58,295 bases of DNA from Pseudoalteromonas sp. P1-9 (GCF_001399975.1 NZ_LKBD01000031.1:1-58295), one strand, 5' to 3'. Numbered from the stretch's first letter, positions 39,667 to 49,920 are shown. The notes: generated by a model from the letters alone, not told the origin. Made by a program: numbers and translations.

Positions 39667-40356
39667 ATGTTGGGTAGTCAACCAGTAATTACAGTCGATG
39701 GACCAAGTGGTTCAGGTAAAGGAACCGTTTGCCGTTTATTAGCAAATAAGCTTGGATGGGACGTATTAGATAGTGGCGCGATTTATCGTGTTTTAGCGCT
39801 AGCAGCGAGCCACCATATGATAACACCAACAGACGAAGAAGCTTTATTGCCGTTAGCGGCTAATTTAGATGTGCAATTTGTGATAGATAATGAAACCGGC
39901 AATGGTAAAATTATTTTAGAAGGTGAAGATGTTACCAAATCAATTCGTACTGAAGAGGTTGGTGGCATGGCATCTAAAATTGCCGCATTGCCGAGTGTTC
40001 GCGAAGCGTTATTACGTCGACAGCGTGCATTTAGAAGCGAATCAGGCTTAATTGCGGATGGTCGCGATATGGGCACTGTAGTGTTCCCTGATGCAGTGCT
40101 AAAAGTATATTTAACAGCGTCAGCAGAAGAGCGTGCAAATCGCCGTTTTCTTGAGTTGAAGCACCGTGGTGTTGATGTTAAAATAGACAGCCTAGTTGCA
40201 GATATCAAAGCACGTGACGATCGCGATATGAATCGCCCAGTCGCTCCGCTTGTACCTGCTGAAGATGCAATTGTTATAGACACTACCGAACTCGATGCAA
40301 ATCAAGCATTTGAGCAAGTGGTGTCTTTGTGTATCGAAAAGAATTTAATTGGTTAA
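39667..40356 (+). CDS. cmk: Cytidylate kinase
   Basis: Phosphorylates CMP and dCMP. P-loop [20 protein letters not shown] at residues 7-26, [13 protein letters not shown] near 36-48, [16 protein letters not shown] near 126-141, and the lid [22 protein letters not shown] near 183-204. 229 residues, normal. GGGAGG precedes the ATG. Upstream of rpsA as in most gammaproteobacteria. Confidence 0.97.
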   Translation: MLGSQPVITVDGPSGSGKGTVCRLLANKLGWDVLDSGAIYRVLALAASHHMITPTDEEALLPLAANLDVQFVIDNETGNGKIILEGEDVTKSIRTEEVGGMASKIAALPSVREALLRRQRAFRSESGLIADGRDMGTVVFPDAVLKVYLTASAEERANRRFLELKHRGVDVKIDSLVADIKARDDRDMNRPVAPLVPAEDAIVIDTTELDANQAFEQVVSLCIEKNLIG

Positions 40357-40433
40357 CTCATAGGAAGAGTTGATTTTTATAACAACCCCATGCGGCAGGA
40401 TAGCCAAATGGATATTTTATTTAGAGACTTATA

Positions 40434-42101
40434 ATGTCAGAAAATTTTGCACAGTTATTTGAAGAAAGCCTAAAGGGTTTTGAAGCAGAACAAGGTTCAA
40501 TCGTTAAAGGTACTGTTATTTCAATCGAAAACAACATCGTACTAGTAGACGCGGGTCTTAAGTCTGAAAGCGCAATCCCTGCTGAGCAATTCAAAAACAC
40601 TGCTGGTGAATTAGAAGTAGCAGTTGGTGATGAAGTAGATGTTGCACTAGATGCAATCGAAGATGGTTTCGGTGAAACTATCCTTTCTCGTGAGAAAGCT
40701 AAGCGTCACGAAGCTTGGATCCGTCTTGAAAAAGCATGTGAAGAGCAAGAAACTGTTACTGGTATCATCAATGGTAAGGTTAAAGGTGGTTTCACTGTTG
40801 AAGTTGACACTATCCGTGCATTCTTACCAGGTTCACTAGTTGACGTGCGCCCAGTACGTGACACAGCTCACCTTGAAGGTAAAGAGTTAGAATTCAAAGT
40901 AATCAAGCTTGACCAGAAGCGTAACAACGTTGTTGTTTCTCGTCGTGCTGTTATCGAGTCAGAAAACTCACAAGAGCGTGAAGAACTTCTACAGAACCTT
41001 GTTGAAGGTCAAGAAGTTAAAGGTATCATCAAGAACCTTACTGACTACGGTGCATTCGTTGATTTAGGTGGTGTTGACGGTCTTCTACACATCACAGATA
41101 TGGCTTGGAAACGTGTTAAACACCCAAGCGAAATCGTTAACGTTGGTGACGAAATCTTAGTTAAAGTACTTAAGTTCGACAAAGAGAAAACACGTGTTTC
41201 TCTAGGTCTTAAGCAGCTTGGCGAAGATCCATGGGCAGCTATCGCTGGTCGTTACCCAGAAGGTTCCAAGCTTTCTGGTCGTGTAACTAACCTTACTGAC
41301 TACGGCTGTTTCGTTGAAATCGAAGAAGGCGTAGAAGGTCTAGTACACGTTTCTGAAATGGATTGGACTAACAAGAACATCCACCCTTCAAAAGTTGTTA
41401 ACTTAGGTGACACTGTTGAAGTTATGGTTCTTGAAATCGACGAAGAACGTCGTCGTATTTCTCTAGGTCTTAAGCAATGTAAAGCTAACCCATGGCAAGA
41501 ATTTGCTCGTCTACAAAACAAAGGCGACCAAGTTACTGGTAAGATCAAGTCAATCACTGACTTCGGTATCTTCATCGGCCTAGAAGGCGGCATTGACGGT
41601 CTAGTTCACCTTTCAGACATTTCTTGGAACACGCCTGGCGAAGAAGCTGTACGTGAGTTCAAGAAAGGCGACGAAATCACAGCTATCGTTTTACAAGTTG
41701 ACCCAGAGCGTGAGCGTATCTCTCTAGGCGTTAAGCAAATCGAAGCTGATCCTTTCAATAACTACCTGGACGCAAACAAAAAAGGTGCTATTGTTAAGGG
41801 TAAAGTAACTGAAGTCGACGCTAAAGGCGCTACAGTTGAACTTATCGAAGGTGTTGAAGGTTACATCCGTGTAGCTGACGTAGCAGTTGAGCGTACTGAA
41901 GACGCATCAGCAGTTCTTTCTGTAGGTGACGAAGTAGAAGCTAAGTTTGTAGGTGTTGATCGCAAGAACCGCGCTATCAGCCTTTCAATCAAAGCAATTT
42001 CAGAAGCTGAAGAGAAAGAAGCGCTAGATAAGCTTAAGAAAGAAGAGCCAGCGTTTGAAAATGCAATGGCAGCAGCTTTCAAAAATGCTCAAAAAGACTA
42101 A
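40434..42101 (+). CDS. rpsA: 30S ribosomal protein S1
   Basis: RNA-binding protein that brings mRNA to the ribosome. Six S1 domains in order, at about 20-87, 105-171, 192-260, 277-347, 364-434 and 450-520 (for example [25 protein letters not shown] in the third). 555 residues, normal. Its codon use looks strongly biased compared with its neighbours, as for a highly expressed gene. The 77-base leader contains several GGA/AGGA motifs that could serve autoregulation by S1, as in E. coli. Confidence 0.98.
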   Translation: MSENFAQLFEESLKGFEAEQGSIVKGTVISIENNIVLVDAGLKSESAIPAEQFKNTAGELEVAVGDEVDVALDAIEDGFGETILSREKAKRHEAWIRLEKACEEQETVTGIINGKVKGGFTVEVDTIRAFLPGSLVDVRPVRDTAHLEGKELEFKVIKLDQKRNNVVVSRRAVIESENSQEREELLQNLVEGQEVKGIIKNLTDYGAFVDLGGVDGLLHITDMAWKRVKHPSEIVNVGDEILVKVLKFDKEKTRVSLGLKQLGEDPWAAIAGRYPEGSKLSGRVTNLTDYGCFVEIEEGVEGLVHVSEMDWTNKNIHPSKVVNLGDTVEVMVLEIDEERRRISLGLKQCKANPWQEFARLQNKGDQVTGKIKSITDFGIFIGLEGGIDGLVHLSDISWNTPGEEAVREFKKGDEITAIVLQVDPERERISLGVKQIEADPFNNYLDANKKGAIVKGKVTEVDAKGATVELIEGVEGYIRVADVAVERTEDASAVLSVGDEVEAKFVGVDRKNRAISLSIKAISEAEEKEALDKLKKEEPAFENAMAAAFKNAQKD

Positions 42102-42112
42102 TTAGTCGACTT

Positions 42113-42140
42113 GGAAGAGCGGCTTAATAGCTGCTCTTCC
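42113..42140 (+). other. Stem-loop between rpsA and ihfB
   Basis: GGAAGAGC.GGC-TTAATA-GC.GCTCTTCC with one G-T wobble, 12 bases past rpsA. There is no T-run after it, so it is more likely an mRNA 3' stabiliser or weak terminator allowing read-through into ihfB. Confidence 0.6.
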
Positions 42141-42165
42141 TATTACAATTATAAAGGGTACTTAC

Positions 42166-42453
42166 ATGACAAAGTCAGAACTGATTGAAAAACTTGCTGA
42201 ACAGCACGCAAATATTCCAGCGAAAGATGTAGAAAATGCAGTAAAAGAAGTGTTAGAACTTATGGCTGATTCTTTATCAAGTTCAGATAGAATTGAAATC
42301 CGTGGTTTTGGCAGTTTCTCTCTACATTATCGTGCACCACGTGTTGGTCGTAACCCAAAAACGGGTGATAAAGTAGAATTGCAGGGCAAATACGTACCTC
42401 ACTTTAAGCCAGGAAAAGAACTGCGCGACCGCGTGAATGCAAGTATTGCATAA
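42166..42453 (+). CDS. ihfB: Integration host factor subunit beta
   Basis: DNA-bending HU-family protein, partner of Ihf[31 protein letters not shown] at the N-terminus and the DNA-binding arm [27 protein letters not shown] near 46-72, including the Pro of the intercalating beta-arm. 95 residues, normal. It lies after rpsA and before lapAB as in E. coli. Confidence 0.97.
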   Translation: MTKSELIEKLAEQHANIPAKDVENAVKEVLELMADSLSSSDRIEIRGFGSFSLHYRAPRVGRNPKTGDKVELQGKYVPHFKPGKELRDRVNASIA

Positions 42454-42465
42454 TTTGAGGCTGTT

Positions 42466-42729
42466 TTGACCAAAATTCTCAAAGTAACTTTTCTCCTGTG
42501 CTTGCTATTCGTTTTATTTGTATTGGGGTCGCAAAACCCTCATCTGGTAAAAATTAACTTTATAATAGCAAGTGCAGAAATTCCTCTCGCTTTCATAATA
42601 AGTATTTGTTGTGCCTTAGGCCTATTTTTAGGTGTTGCACTCAGTACAATTCTATTGTCAAAAGCTAAACTGCAAAACCGTCGTTTAAGAAGACAAAATC
42701 AGAAGCTTACTTCTCAAAGTCATGGATAG
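42466..42729 (+). CDS. lapA: Lipopolysaccharide assembly protein LapA
   Basis: Small inner-membrane protein that works with LapB in controlling LpxC levels and LPS assembly. Two membrane helices (about 6-22 and 41-65) with the LapA-typical SQNPHLVKINFIIASAEIPLAFII between them, then a basic cytoplasmic tail (KLQNRRLRRQNQK). 87 residues. The start is a TTG with GAGG seven bases upstream. Three bases separate it from lapB. Confidence 0.9.
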   Translation: MTKILKVTFLLCLLFVLFVLGSQNPHLVKINFIIASAEIPLAFIISICCALGLFLGVALSTILLSKAKLQNRRLRRQNQKLTSQSHG

Positions 42730-42732
42730 TTA

Positions 42733-43869
42733 ATGATCGAATTGCTGTTTTTGTTGTTACCAGTAGCGGCAGCTTACGGTTATATAATGGGTAAAAACAA
42801 TGCTAATAATGAAGCCCAACAACAAAACCAAGAAATTATTAATGAGTATAGTAAAGGTTTAAAATTCTTACTTGACCGTGAAGAAGACCAAGGTTTAGAA
42901 CACCTAATTGGTTTACTAGAAATTTCAGCAAATTCTGTAGAACATTATTTAACTCTAGCAACTTTGTTTCGTCGACGTGGTGAATTAGACCGCGCAATTA
43001 AAGTACACGAATTACTGTTAAAACATGACGGACTTTCGTTAGAGCAAAAAAAACATGTTCTTTATGAACTAGCGCAAGATTATATGATGGCAGGATTGCT
43101 TGACCGCGCTGAAGAGAACCTTGTTTATCTGCACTCATTAAAAGATAGCAACGCGCTTTGTCAGTTGATGCTATTGTATTTACAAAGCCATGATTGGGAT
43201 AAAGGCATTGCACTATTTCAGTCTCATGAGCCCGACTTTAACACCAGCCAATTAAAGAAAACAATCGCTAATTTTTATTGTGAAAAGGCGATTCAAGACA
43301 AAGATTTAAAACATCTCGATATCGTTACAGAATTAACGCAAGATCTCGTTAGGCCAAAGTACATGCTTGGTGAAAACGCATATAACGACGGCGATTTTCT
43401 TCAAGCGATTAAATACTGGGGCAGTTTACTCGATAAAAATATAGCATTCGCACCAATCTTTTTAGATAGATTAGCAGTAAGCTATGAAAAGCTTAACTTA
43501 CAAGATAACTATTTCTCTCATCTTTCTAAGCATTTAAAAAGCGATAGTGTGCTTATCAAAATACATTACTGTAAAAGCCTTATGGCCCAAGGTAAGGTTG
43601 ACGAAGCGAGAAATTATATTACACAAGTTTTGCGTAAGCAGCCCAATATTAGGGGCTTTAGTTACTTATTAATGTTGATGTCTGAACAAAGTCAGGACAT
43701 TAAAACAGTATTAACGGAAATAAATAATTTAGTCCAAGACTACATCGCCACAAAATCATTATACCAATGTAACCATTGTGGCTTTACAAGTAAAAAAATG
43801 TATTGGTTTTGTCCTTCTTGTAAACATGTTGAGTCATTGGTGCCATTGAGTGGCGTAGACGGGTTTTAA
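42733..43869 (+). CDS. lapB: Lipopolysaccharide assembly protein LapB
   Basis: TPR protein anchored in the inner membrane, adaptor for FtsH degradation of LpxC. N-terminal membrane helix (about 1-20, MIELLFLLLPVAAAYGYIMG), then TPR repeats from about 35 to 330, and a C-terminal rubredoxin-like zinc domain with two CxxC pairs (YQCNHCGF near 348 and WFCPSCKH near 362). 378 residues against 389 in E. coli. Coupled with lapA. Confidence 0.94.
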   Translation: MIELLFLLLPVAAAYGYIMGKNNANNEAQQQNQEIINEYSKGLKFLLDREEDQGLEHLIGLLEISANSVEHYLTLATLFRRRGELDRAIKVHELLLKHDGLSLEQKKHVLYELAQDYMMAGLLDRAEENLVYLHSLKDSNALCQLMLLYLQSHDWDKGIALFQSHEPDFNTSQLKKTIANFYCEKAIQDKDLKHLDIVTELTQDLVRPKYMLGENAYNDGDFLQAIKYWGSLLDKNIAFAPIFLDRLAVSYEKLNLQDNYFSHLSKHLKSDSVLIKIHYCKSLMAQGKVDEARNYITQVLRKQPNIRGFSYLLMLMSEQSQDIKTVLTEINNLVQDYIATKSLYQCNHCGFTSKKMYWFCPSCKHVESLVPLSGVDGF

Positions 43870-43916
43870 ACAAAACACATAATATGTTATTCCTTTTTTT
43901 GAGTTAGGATTTATTA

Positions 43917-44615
43917 ATGAACCACGATGCCAAAGTATTAATTGCATTAGATTACGCAGATGAAAGCGCCGCGTTAGATTTTGTAAAACGCGTTTCACCA
44001 CAGGATTGCCGCTTAAAAGTAGGCAAAGAAATGTTTACGTATTTTGGCCCTCAATTTGTGAAGAAGTTAATTAATTTAGGCTTTGATGTATTTCTAGATT
44101 TAAAATTCCACGATATTCCTAATACAGTGGCCAAAGCCGTTGCCGCAGCGGCGGAACTAGGCGTTTGGATGGTAAATGTGCATGCCAGTGGCGGCCCAGA
44201 AATGATGCGCAAAGCCAAACAAGCGCTTGAAAAATATGGTAATGATGCACCATTGCTGATCGCAGTAACAATACTAACGTCAATGGACGAAGCAGAATTA
44301 AAGCGTTTAGACGTTGATAAAACACCAAACGAACAAGTTCAGTTTTTAGCGAAATTGGCAAAAGAGGCAGGCCTTGATGGGGTAGTGTGTTCTGCTCAAG
44401 AAGCGTCGGTATTAAAGTCGACTTTGGGTAGCGAATTCAAATTAGTCACCCCAGGTATTCGACCGGCAGGTTCTGATAAAGGCGATCAAAAACGCGTTAT
44501 GACACCACGTGAAGCGATTGATGCCGGCAGTGATTACCTTGTTATTGGTCGCCCAATTACCCAATCACCTGATCCTCAAGCTACTTTAATTGAAATAAAT
44601 AACACTTTAAGTTAA
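43917..44615 (+). CDS. pyrF: Orotidine 5'-phosphate decarboxylase
   Basis: Last step of UMP synthesis. [14 protein letters not shown] near 10-23, the catalytic [15 protein letters not shown] near 60-74 (Asp-x-Lys-xx-Asp), and [24 protein letters not shown] near 178-201. 232 residues, normal. It follows lapB as in enterobacteria. Confidence 0.97.
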   Translation: MNHDAKVLIALDYADESAALDFVKRVSPQDCRLKVGKEMFTYFGPQFVKKLINLGFDVFLDLKFHDIPNTVAKAVAAAAELGVWMVNVHASGGPEMMRKAKQALEKYGNDAPLLIAVTILTSMDEAELKRLDVDKTPNEQVQFLAKLAKEAGLDGVVCSAQEASVLKSTLGSEFKLVTPGIRPAGSDKGDQKRVMTPREAIDAGSDYLVIGRPITQSPDPQATLIEINNTLS

Positions 44616-44630
44616 TCTAATTAAAGTAGT

Positions 44631-44660
44631 TGCACTAATGTAAATTAAGGCATTAGTGCA
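44631..44660 (+). terminator. Hairpin downstream of pyrF
   Basis: TGCACTAATG / CATTAGTGCA, 10 perfect pairs around a 10-base loop, 15 bases past pyrF. Followed by TTCCCG, so a weak or factor-dependent terminator. Confidence 0.55.
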
Positions 44661-44701
44661 TTCCCGTTTGAAGCTAAAAAGAATAAGAAGAGTAGTACTT
44701 A

Positions 44702-45091
44702 ATGCGTTTTATTTTTGTAATTGCTGCGATCGTTGCAGTCTACCTAGGTTATCAACATTACGATAACGAAACACGCCAAAATGCGTTTATAGATATACTA
44801 GATACCATTAATCACCAGCCCATTAATCAATTTGAATTAAAGCTTTCATTAAATACGCAAGTTGAGGCTCGCTGCCAAGCGATTGGTAAAAACGAAACTA
44901 ATTTAGCAAAAATGGAAGAGTGCTTGAATTTAATTGAAACATATAAAGACGAATGCGAGCTGCAAATTTTCCGTTTAGCGCCTATCGAGTTCGAAGACGG
45001 TAATGAGGCATTAGATTATGGCAAACGTTATCAGAAATGTGTTTACAGTAATCAATTTGCTGATCTCGTAGATTCAACAAATCATTTATAG
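44702..45091 (+). CDS. Hypothetical membrane-anchored or secreted protein, 129 residues
   Basis: Not recognised. An N-terminal hydrophobic helix (about 2-17, RFIFVIAAIVAVYLGY) is followed by a soluble domain with four cysteines (in EARCQAIG, EECLNL, DECELQ and QKCVYS). The regular spacing suggests two disulfides in a periplasmic helical domain. No lipobox. It stands alone between pyrF and a terminator. Confidence 0.65.
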   Translation: MRFIFVIAAIVAVYLGYQHYDNETRQNAFIDILDTINHQPINQFELKLSLNTQVEARCQAIGKNETNLAKMEECLNLIETYKDECELQIFRLAPIEFEDGNEALDYGKRYQKCVYSNQFADLVDSTNHL

Positions 45092-45116
45092 AAAAAGGCA
45101 CGCAATGTGCCTTTTG
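45092..45116. terminator. Bidirectional terminator
   Basis: AAAAGGCAC-GCAAT-GTGCCTTTT between two convergent stop codons (45091 and 45117). Confidence 0.85.
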
Positions 45117-45953
45117 TTATTTAACTAACGTAATCTTAGTCGCGGCAAGATCAATCTTACCTTCCTTAAACAAATGCCCAATGGCACGTTTAAAGTTTGC
45201 TTTACTGCAACCAAATGCTTTTTTGATGGCGATTGGATCTGACTTATCACCTAAATGAATTACACCGTTTTCCTGTGTTAACTTATCGTAAATTACATCA
45301 GATAGTTCATTTGAACCTGCGACGCCAGGCTTACTTAAACGAATATCTAATTTGCCATCTTCACGTAATTTAGCAACATAGGCCTTTAGCTTTTGACCAA
45401 TAAACAGAGGTTTGAAAACTTGGTCAGTAAACACCATGCCCCAGTATTCATTATTCACAATTACTTTAAATCCAAGATCTGTGCGACCAGCAACAATAAT
45501 GGATACTTCTTGAGACTTTTTAAAGCCTGTCGCCTCTTGTTTAACAAACTTATTTAGGTTTGACGAACCACATAAGCGCTGAGATGCCTTGTCTAAATAA
45601 AGGTGTACTAAGTATGAACGTGATAATTCAAATTTTGGACGCTGCTCGTTGTAAGGTACCAGTAACTCTTTGCCAATGCCCATATCAACGAACGCACCAA
45701 TGGCATTAATTGATGTCACTTGGAGTAGGGCAAAATCACCTAACTGTGCTATTGGGGTTTTGGTTGTTGCAGTTAAGTTTCCTTGCTCCTCAAATACAAA
45801 TACCTCAATTACTTGTTTTACTGCTAAGTCGTTAGGCATGTCTTCTTTTTTAAGAAAAACTTCACCATTGCCGCTGTCGTCTGTTAAATACGCACCTTCA
45901 TACGCAATTTCATTAACAACTAAACTATTCATTTTACCAAGTTGAATTGTCAT
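45117..45953 (-). CDS. S1-domain RNA-binding protein, CvfB family
   Basis: Family of tandem S1-like domains followed by a winged helix, first known from Staphylococcus CvfB; role in RNA binding. LGDFALLQVTSINAIGAFVDMGIGKELLVPYNEQ near 66-99 is the conserved S1 core, GRTDLGFKVIVNNEYWGMVF near 153-172 the next, and the C-terminal winged helix is near 215-275 (IKKAFGCSKANFKRAIGHLFKEGKI). 278 residues, normal. Its ATG overlaps the stop of the DEAD-box helicase gene by one base (TAATG), linking two RNA-acting proteins. Confidence 0.88.
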   Translation of the reverse strand: MTIQLGKMNSLVVNEIAYEGAYLTDDSGNGEVFLKKEDMPNDLAVKQVIEVFVFEEQGNLTATTKTPIAQLGDFALLQVTSINAIGAFVDMGIGKELLVPYNEQRPKFELSRSYLVHLYLDKASQRLCGSSNLNKFVKQEATGFKKSQEVSIIVAGRTDLGFKVIVNNEYWGMVFTDQVFKPLFIGQKLKAYVAKLREDGKLDIRLSKPGVAGSNELSDVIYDKLTQENGVIHLGDKSDPIAIKKAFGCSKANFKRAIGHLFKEGKIDLAATKITLVK

Positions 45954-47287
45954 TATTCTTCATCCTTCTTTGGGCGACGCTTTAATGGTGCAACACCATC
46001 AACATCAAACGGTGCCGGAATAGCCTTTGCAGTTTTGGCTTTATTTGGCTTTTTGAATGGCTTTTTGTGTTTGCTTGTTTTTTGACTGACAGATTTTGCT
46101 TTCAAATTCTGTTTTGGTTGATGTGTTTTTTCTTTAAACCCTTTGAATTTACCTACTAAGCCATCAATTTCTGAAAAACCAATACGCTTAGATAAGTAAC
46201 TTTCAATTGCTTTAAAACTCTGCCAATCTTTTGCACTTACTAAAGACAATGCGTTACCTTTAAATCCAGCGCGTCCGGTTCGACCGATACGGTGCACATA
46301 TTCTTCGGCTTGCTTAGGTAAGTCGAAATTAATAACTTGCGATACATTGAGTAAATCAAGACCTCGAGATGCCACGTCTGTCGTCACTAAGATTTGTGCT
46401 TGGCCACGTGAAAACGCATCCATAATAGAATTACGTTTGCTTTGATTCATATCACCCGATAACGCAAGCGTTTTATAGCCTTCTTGCTCTAAGATTTCGG
46501 ATAACTTTACTGTGTCATCACGGGTTGCGGTGAACACAATTTGTTGACCGGATTCAGCGCTTTTTGTTGCGGCAATTAATAGCGCAATCTTATGATCTAA
46601 GTGATCCGCTAAGAAAAATTTTTGCGTAATATCGTTGTGTTCTTGTGTACTGGCATCAATGGTTACGCGTTTTGGATTTTTAAGTAGATTACGTGAAAGG
46701 GCATCTACTTCAGCATGCTCTAATGTTGCCGAGAAAAACAAAGTTTGACGTAAACGGTGATTTGCCGCAGTGTTTATTTTTTCGATTTGATCTTTAAAAC
46801 CAAGCTCTAATACACGGTCGGCTTCATCAAGAATCAATAATTCAAGACCTTCTAAATAGAAATTACGGTCGTCAAGATGGTCAACTAGTCGACCTGGTGT
46901 TGCAACAACAAATTGTGGGTCTTTAGACAGCGCTTTAACTTGGTCATTATAATTATCGCCGCCAACAATTTTTGTCGCTTTTAATCCTGTGCCTGCAATA
47001 ATCAAGGTTAACTGTTTATACACTTGATTCGCCAATTCACGTGTCGGCGTAATAATCAACGCACGCGGATCGCGTTTACTTAACGCTTTTTGCTTACTTA
47101 AGCGTGTAATTGCGGGCAATAGAAATGCAAATGTTTTACCGGAACCTGTTTTTGATTGGGCAAGTAAATCGTGTCCAGCAATGGCAACAGGAACTGCTTG
47201 TTGCTGGATATCCGTCGGCGTAGTAATACCAATGTGTGAAAGTTGACTTGCAATTCGCTTATCAACGCCTAAATCTTCAAAGGACAA
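45953..47287 (-). CDS. DEAD-box ATP-dependent RNA helicase
   Basis: RNA helicase with all core motifs: Q motif TPTDIQQQAVPVA near 23-35, Walker A SKTGSGKT near 44-51, PTRELANQ, TPGRL, DEAD near 153-156 (LILDEADRVLELGF), SAT, and HRIGRTGRAG near 325-334. The C-terminal 75 residues are very Lys/Pro-rich and probably bind RNA. The start is the TTG at 47285-47287 because GGAG sits seven bases upstream and the protein then begins at the conserved SFEDLG; an upstream in-frame ATG would add 16 unrelated residues. RhlE-like, but the exact subgroup is not certain. Confidence 0.92.
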   Translation of the reverse strand: MSFEDLGVDKRIASQLSHIGITTPTDIQQQAVPVAIAGHDLLAQSKTGSGKTFAFLLPAITRLSKQKALSKRDPRALIITPTRELANQVYKQLTLIIAGTGLKATKIVGGDNYNDQVKALSKDPQFVVATPGRLVDHLDDRNFYLEGLELLILDEADRVLELGFKDQIEKINTAANHRLRQTLFFSATLEHAEVDALSRNLLKNPKRVTIDASTQEHNDITQKFFLADHLDHKIALLIAATKSAESGQQIVFTATRDDTVKLSEILEQEGYKTLALSGDMNQSKRNSIMDAFSRGQAQILVTTDVASRGLDLLNVSQVINFDLPKQAEEYVHRIGRTGRAGFKGNALSLVSAKDWQSFKAIESYLSKRIGFSEIDGLVGKFKGFKEKTHQPKQNLKAKSVSQKTSKHKKPFKKPNKAKTAKAIPAPFDVDGVAPLKRRPKKDEE

Positions 47288-47494
47288 ATGTGTCTCTCCA
47301 CTCAATGTGTTTGTGGCATAAAATAAAGCGTGCATTTTACATGAAAGACAAAAACATAGCTAATTAGCGATGGTTTTGTGTGCAAAATATAGACAATAGA
47401 ATTGAACAGCACAAAGTTTCTGTTACAATATCGACCCATTTTGGCGCCGGAATTACGCTCCGGTTGGTATTTAAAGCTAAACATTAGGAAAATT

Positions 47495-48478
47495 ATGTCT
47501 CAACAATACGTCGTGTGTGCCCTTTATAAATTTGTTTCTTTACCTAACTATAAAGAAATTCGTCAACCTTTACTGAATACTATGGAACAACATAATGTGC
47601 GCGGTACATTATTGTTAGCTGAAGAGGGTATTAATGGAACGGTTGCCGCAAAGCGCGAGGGTATCGATGCATTATTAGCGTGGTTAGATAAGCAACCAGG
47701 ACTTGATAATATTGTATCGAAAGAATCGTTTGACGACGAATGTCCGTTTTACCGAACCAAGGTAAAACTTAAGAAAGAAATCGTTACCATGGGTGTGCAA
47801 GGCATTGACCCTAAAGAAGTTGTTGGTACTTACGTAAAACCAAAAGACTGGAATGCTCTTATTTCAGACCCTGATGTTGTGCTAGTTGATACACGTAATG
47901 ATTACGAAATCGAAATTGGTACTTTTGAAAATGCCGTTGATCCAAAAACCAAAACATTCCGCGAGTTTCCTGAATGGGCAGAGAAAAACCTCGACCCAAA
48001 CAAAAATAAAAAAGTAGCGATGTTCTGTACAGGTGGTATTCGCTGCGAAAAATCAACAGCTTATATGAAAGAGCAGGGCTTTGAAGAAGTTTATCACCTT
48101 GAAGGCGGTATTCTTAAGTACTTAGAAGAAGTGCCAAAAGAAGACACTATGTGGAAAGGCGAGTGTTTTGTATTTGATAATCGCGTTGCGGTGGACCATG
48201 ACTTAAACAAAGGCTCATACGATCAGTGTCATGCGTGTCGTATGCCAATCACCGAAGAAGAAAAGCACCTTGAAGCTTATCAAGAAGGCTTATCATGTCA
48301 TCATTGTATTGATACAGTAAGTGATGAACAACGTGAGCGTTTTGCAGAGCGTCAAAAACAAATTGAGCTAGCAAAAGCACGTGGCGAAGGCCACATTGGT
48401 AACGAAGCACAAGAAGCTATCATCAAACGTAAAGCTGAAAAAGCTGCACGTAAAAAAGCACAATCTGAAAAAGCTTAA
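47495..48478 (+). CDS. trhO: tRNA uridine(34) hydroxylase TrhO (rhodanese-like)
   Basis: Hydroxylates U34 of tRNAs in an oxygen-dependent reaction (formerly YceA). N-terminal ferredoxin-like part ([30 protein letters not shown] near 32-46), then a rhodanese domain about 115-225 with the active-site loop [12 protein letters not shown] near 179-190. The C-terminal zinc-like region has CHACRMPIT and SCHHCID. The ATG at 47495 has AGGAA upstream and gives 327 residues; 31 further codons are open upstream but lie in the promoter region. Confidence 0.93.
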   Translation: MSQQYVVCALYKFVSLPNYKEIRQPLLNTMEQHNVRGTLLLAEEGINGTVAAKREGIDALLAWLDKQPGLDNIVSKESFDDECPFYRTKVKLKKEIVTMGVQGIDPKEVVGTYVKPKDWNALISDPDVVLVDTRNDYEIEIGTFENAVDPKTKTFREFPEWAEKNLDPNKNKKVAMFCTGGIRCEKSTAYMKEQGFEEVYHLEGGILKYLEEVPKEDTMWKGECFVFDNRVAVDHDLNKGSYDQCHACRMPITEEEKHLEAYQEGLSCHHCIDTVSDEQRERFAERQKQIELAKARGEGHIGNEAQEAIIKRKAEKAARKKAQSEKA

Positions 48479-48505
48479 TAACAACACAAAACGTTTTTTT
48501 ACATT

Positions 48506-48538
48506 AAAATCCGATGGCGTGTAGACATCGGATTTTTT
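48506..48538 (+). terminator. Terminator of trhO
   Basis: AAATCCGATG-GCGTGTAGA-CATCGGATTT with six Ts, 28 bases past trhO. It marks the end of the recognisable core genome in this window. Confidence 0.85.
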
Positions 48539-48738
48539 ATTCTTTTAATAAACGTTACTCAATAATTTAAGTAAAAAAATATTTGATAAAGCTTTAAAAA
48601 ATAGTGTGGCTTTCGTTAAACTTATTTGATTTTTTTCATTTCCTTATAATATCTTCTTGTATAAAAGTAGGCAGCGATAATAGTTCGCGTGTTTGTAAAA
48701 TAAATAGCATTTAAATATAAACATGGTCTGAAATTTGT

Positions 48739-48780
48739 AAATAAATATACGTATTTATTTAACTGTTCGCACAGCGAACA
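48739..48780. promoter_or_regulatory. Two adjacent dyads upstream of the gene at 48803
   Basis: AAATAAATA-TACG-TATTTATTT (48739-48760) and TGTTCGC-ACA-GCGAACA (48764-48780) lie side by side, ending 22 bases before the ATG. The first is a typical repressor-type palindrome; the second could be a 5' UTR hairpin or another operator. The rest of the 320-base trhO-48803 gap is AT-rich and otherwise shows nothing. Confidence 0.5.
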
Positions 48781-48802
48781 ACATAAAGGATAAGGGATTA
48801 TT

Positions 48803-49297
48803 ATGTTGTTATTTAGCTCATCATCAACCAATGCAGATCACCAAATTAAGCAGCCAAGCCACAATAAAAGCGATAATGAAAAGAAAACAGGCAAAGAAAT
48901 GCCGGTCGCTGATGAGAATTCGGCAACATTTGACCAAGCAATAACAAAAGAAATGCCTAGTCAAACTGCATCTGAAACATCACAAAAGTATCAAAATAAA
49001 AGCATGTTTGAATCAGAGCGCAACGCGAGTTTTTTAGAAAAAATTCAAGAAGCGATTTTAATGCAACGACTCGGCGTCGATCTTGAAAAAGTGAAACAGT
49101 TGAAAGAAAAAATAGCAGAACTTGAAAGTATGCTTGAAACAGGTGACATTAGCCAAGAAGATTTTCAAAAACAAGTTTTAGCATTAGAAGAAATGATTGC
49201 TAATGAGTACCAAAAAGGGCAAGAGCGACGTCAAGAAAAGGAATTAAAACAAGCCAATGAAATTCAAAATACCAACGACGAATCGTTAATTTCTTAG
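48803..49297 (+). CDS. Hypothetical coiled-coil protein, 164 residues
   Basis: Not recognised. Residues 1-75 are polar, low-complexity and probably disordered (Ser/Asn/Lys/Glu-rich). Residues 80-155 form a strong Glu/Lys/Gln coiled coil (LEKVKQLKEKIAELESMLE...). No signal peptide or membrane helix. AAGGATAAGGG precedes the ATG. Only plus-strand gene in the accessory region, with two dyads upstream and repeat copy R1 about 110 bases downstream. Confidence 0.65.
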   Translation: MLLFSSSSTNADHQIKQPSHNKSDNEKKTGKEMPVADENSATFDQAITKEMPSQTASETSQKYQNKSMFESERNASFLEKIQEAILMQRLGVDLEKVKQLKEKIAELESMLETGDISQEDFQKQVLALEEMIANEYQKGQERRQEKELKQANEIQNTNDESLIS

Positions 49298-49410
49298 CTT
49301 ATTTTGCTAACTCAATAATTCATTTTATAAATCTATATAATGCATGGATTGAAACTAATAAATTCAATTTAACACTAGGAGCAGTAATAATTATTAAACA
49401 TCTTATAATG

Positions 49411-49498
49411 TGTAGTATGTGATTGAAGAGGAAATGATAGTTTCCTCTTTTTTATTAATGAGTTAAATAAACATTTAAATATGTCAAAGTGACATTTT
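49411..49498 (+). repeat. Dispersed 88-bp repeat, copy R1
   Basis: Contains TGTAGTATGTGATT, then a hairpin AAGAGGAAA-TGATAG-TTTCCTCTT plus a T-run on the plus strand, an AT-rich spacer, and the dyad ATGTCA-AAG-TGACAT (49481-49495). Ends 9 bases before the stop codon of the minus-strand gene 49507-49920. Same orientation as R2-R4. Confidence 0.9.
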
Positions 49499-49506
49499 GA
49501 TGTGTG

Positions 49507-49920
49507 CTATTTATGTTTAACTATTAAATAATCTGTTATTGCGACACTTAATGCAAAATAAAACAATCCAACATAAAACCAAAATGTGCTCTGTAAACTA
49601 TCAGCTGTTTTAAAATTCTCAGCCGATAAATTTTTATCATTTAGCGCAAAAATTAAAAGTATGAAAAGCAAAAAAAACAGAATATTACATAAATTTAGTC
49701 GTTTAAGCTTGTTAAGGATAAAAATTATAGGCAAGCCGATAAGCGTATTTCCTAAATACGCAACAAAGAGTGCATAAATGCTTATTACAAAATAATTTGA
49801 CCAAATGTTATCAAAACTGGAATGTGGTGAGTTAAAAGGAGCACTCACGAACAATAACGCAAATGCTAACGCAGGAAATACTATCAACGGTGCGAGCAAT
49901 AACATCTTTAAATATTTCAA
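49507..49920 (-). CDS. Small polytopic membrane protein of unknown function, 137 residues
   Basis: Not recognised. Four hydrophobic segments (about 4-27, 44-69, 79-94 and 111-133), short polar loops and very AT-rich coding. The start is a TTG with an AAGGAT ribosome site. It fits the small membrane proteins often carried by gene cassettes. It is bounded by repeats R1 (downstream) and R2 (upstream, about 140 bases away), so it forms a one-gene unit with its own promoter region. Confidence 0.65.
   Translation of the reverse strand: MKYLKMLLLAPLIVFPALAFALLFVSAPFNSPHSSFDNIWSNYFVISIYALFVAYLGNTLIGLPIIFILNKLKRLNLCNILFFLLFILLIFALNDKNLSAENFKTADSLQSTFWFYVGLFYFALSVAITDYLIVKHK

Noticed and set aside
48762..48780. 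LexA (SOS) box CTGT...ACAG before gene 48803
   Set aside because: Spacing between CTGT and ACAG is 4 bases, not the required 8.
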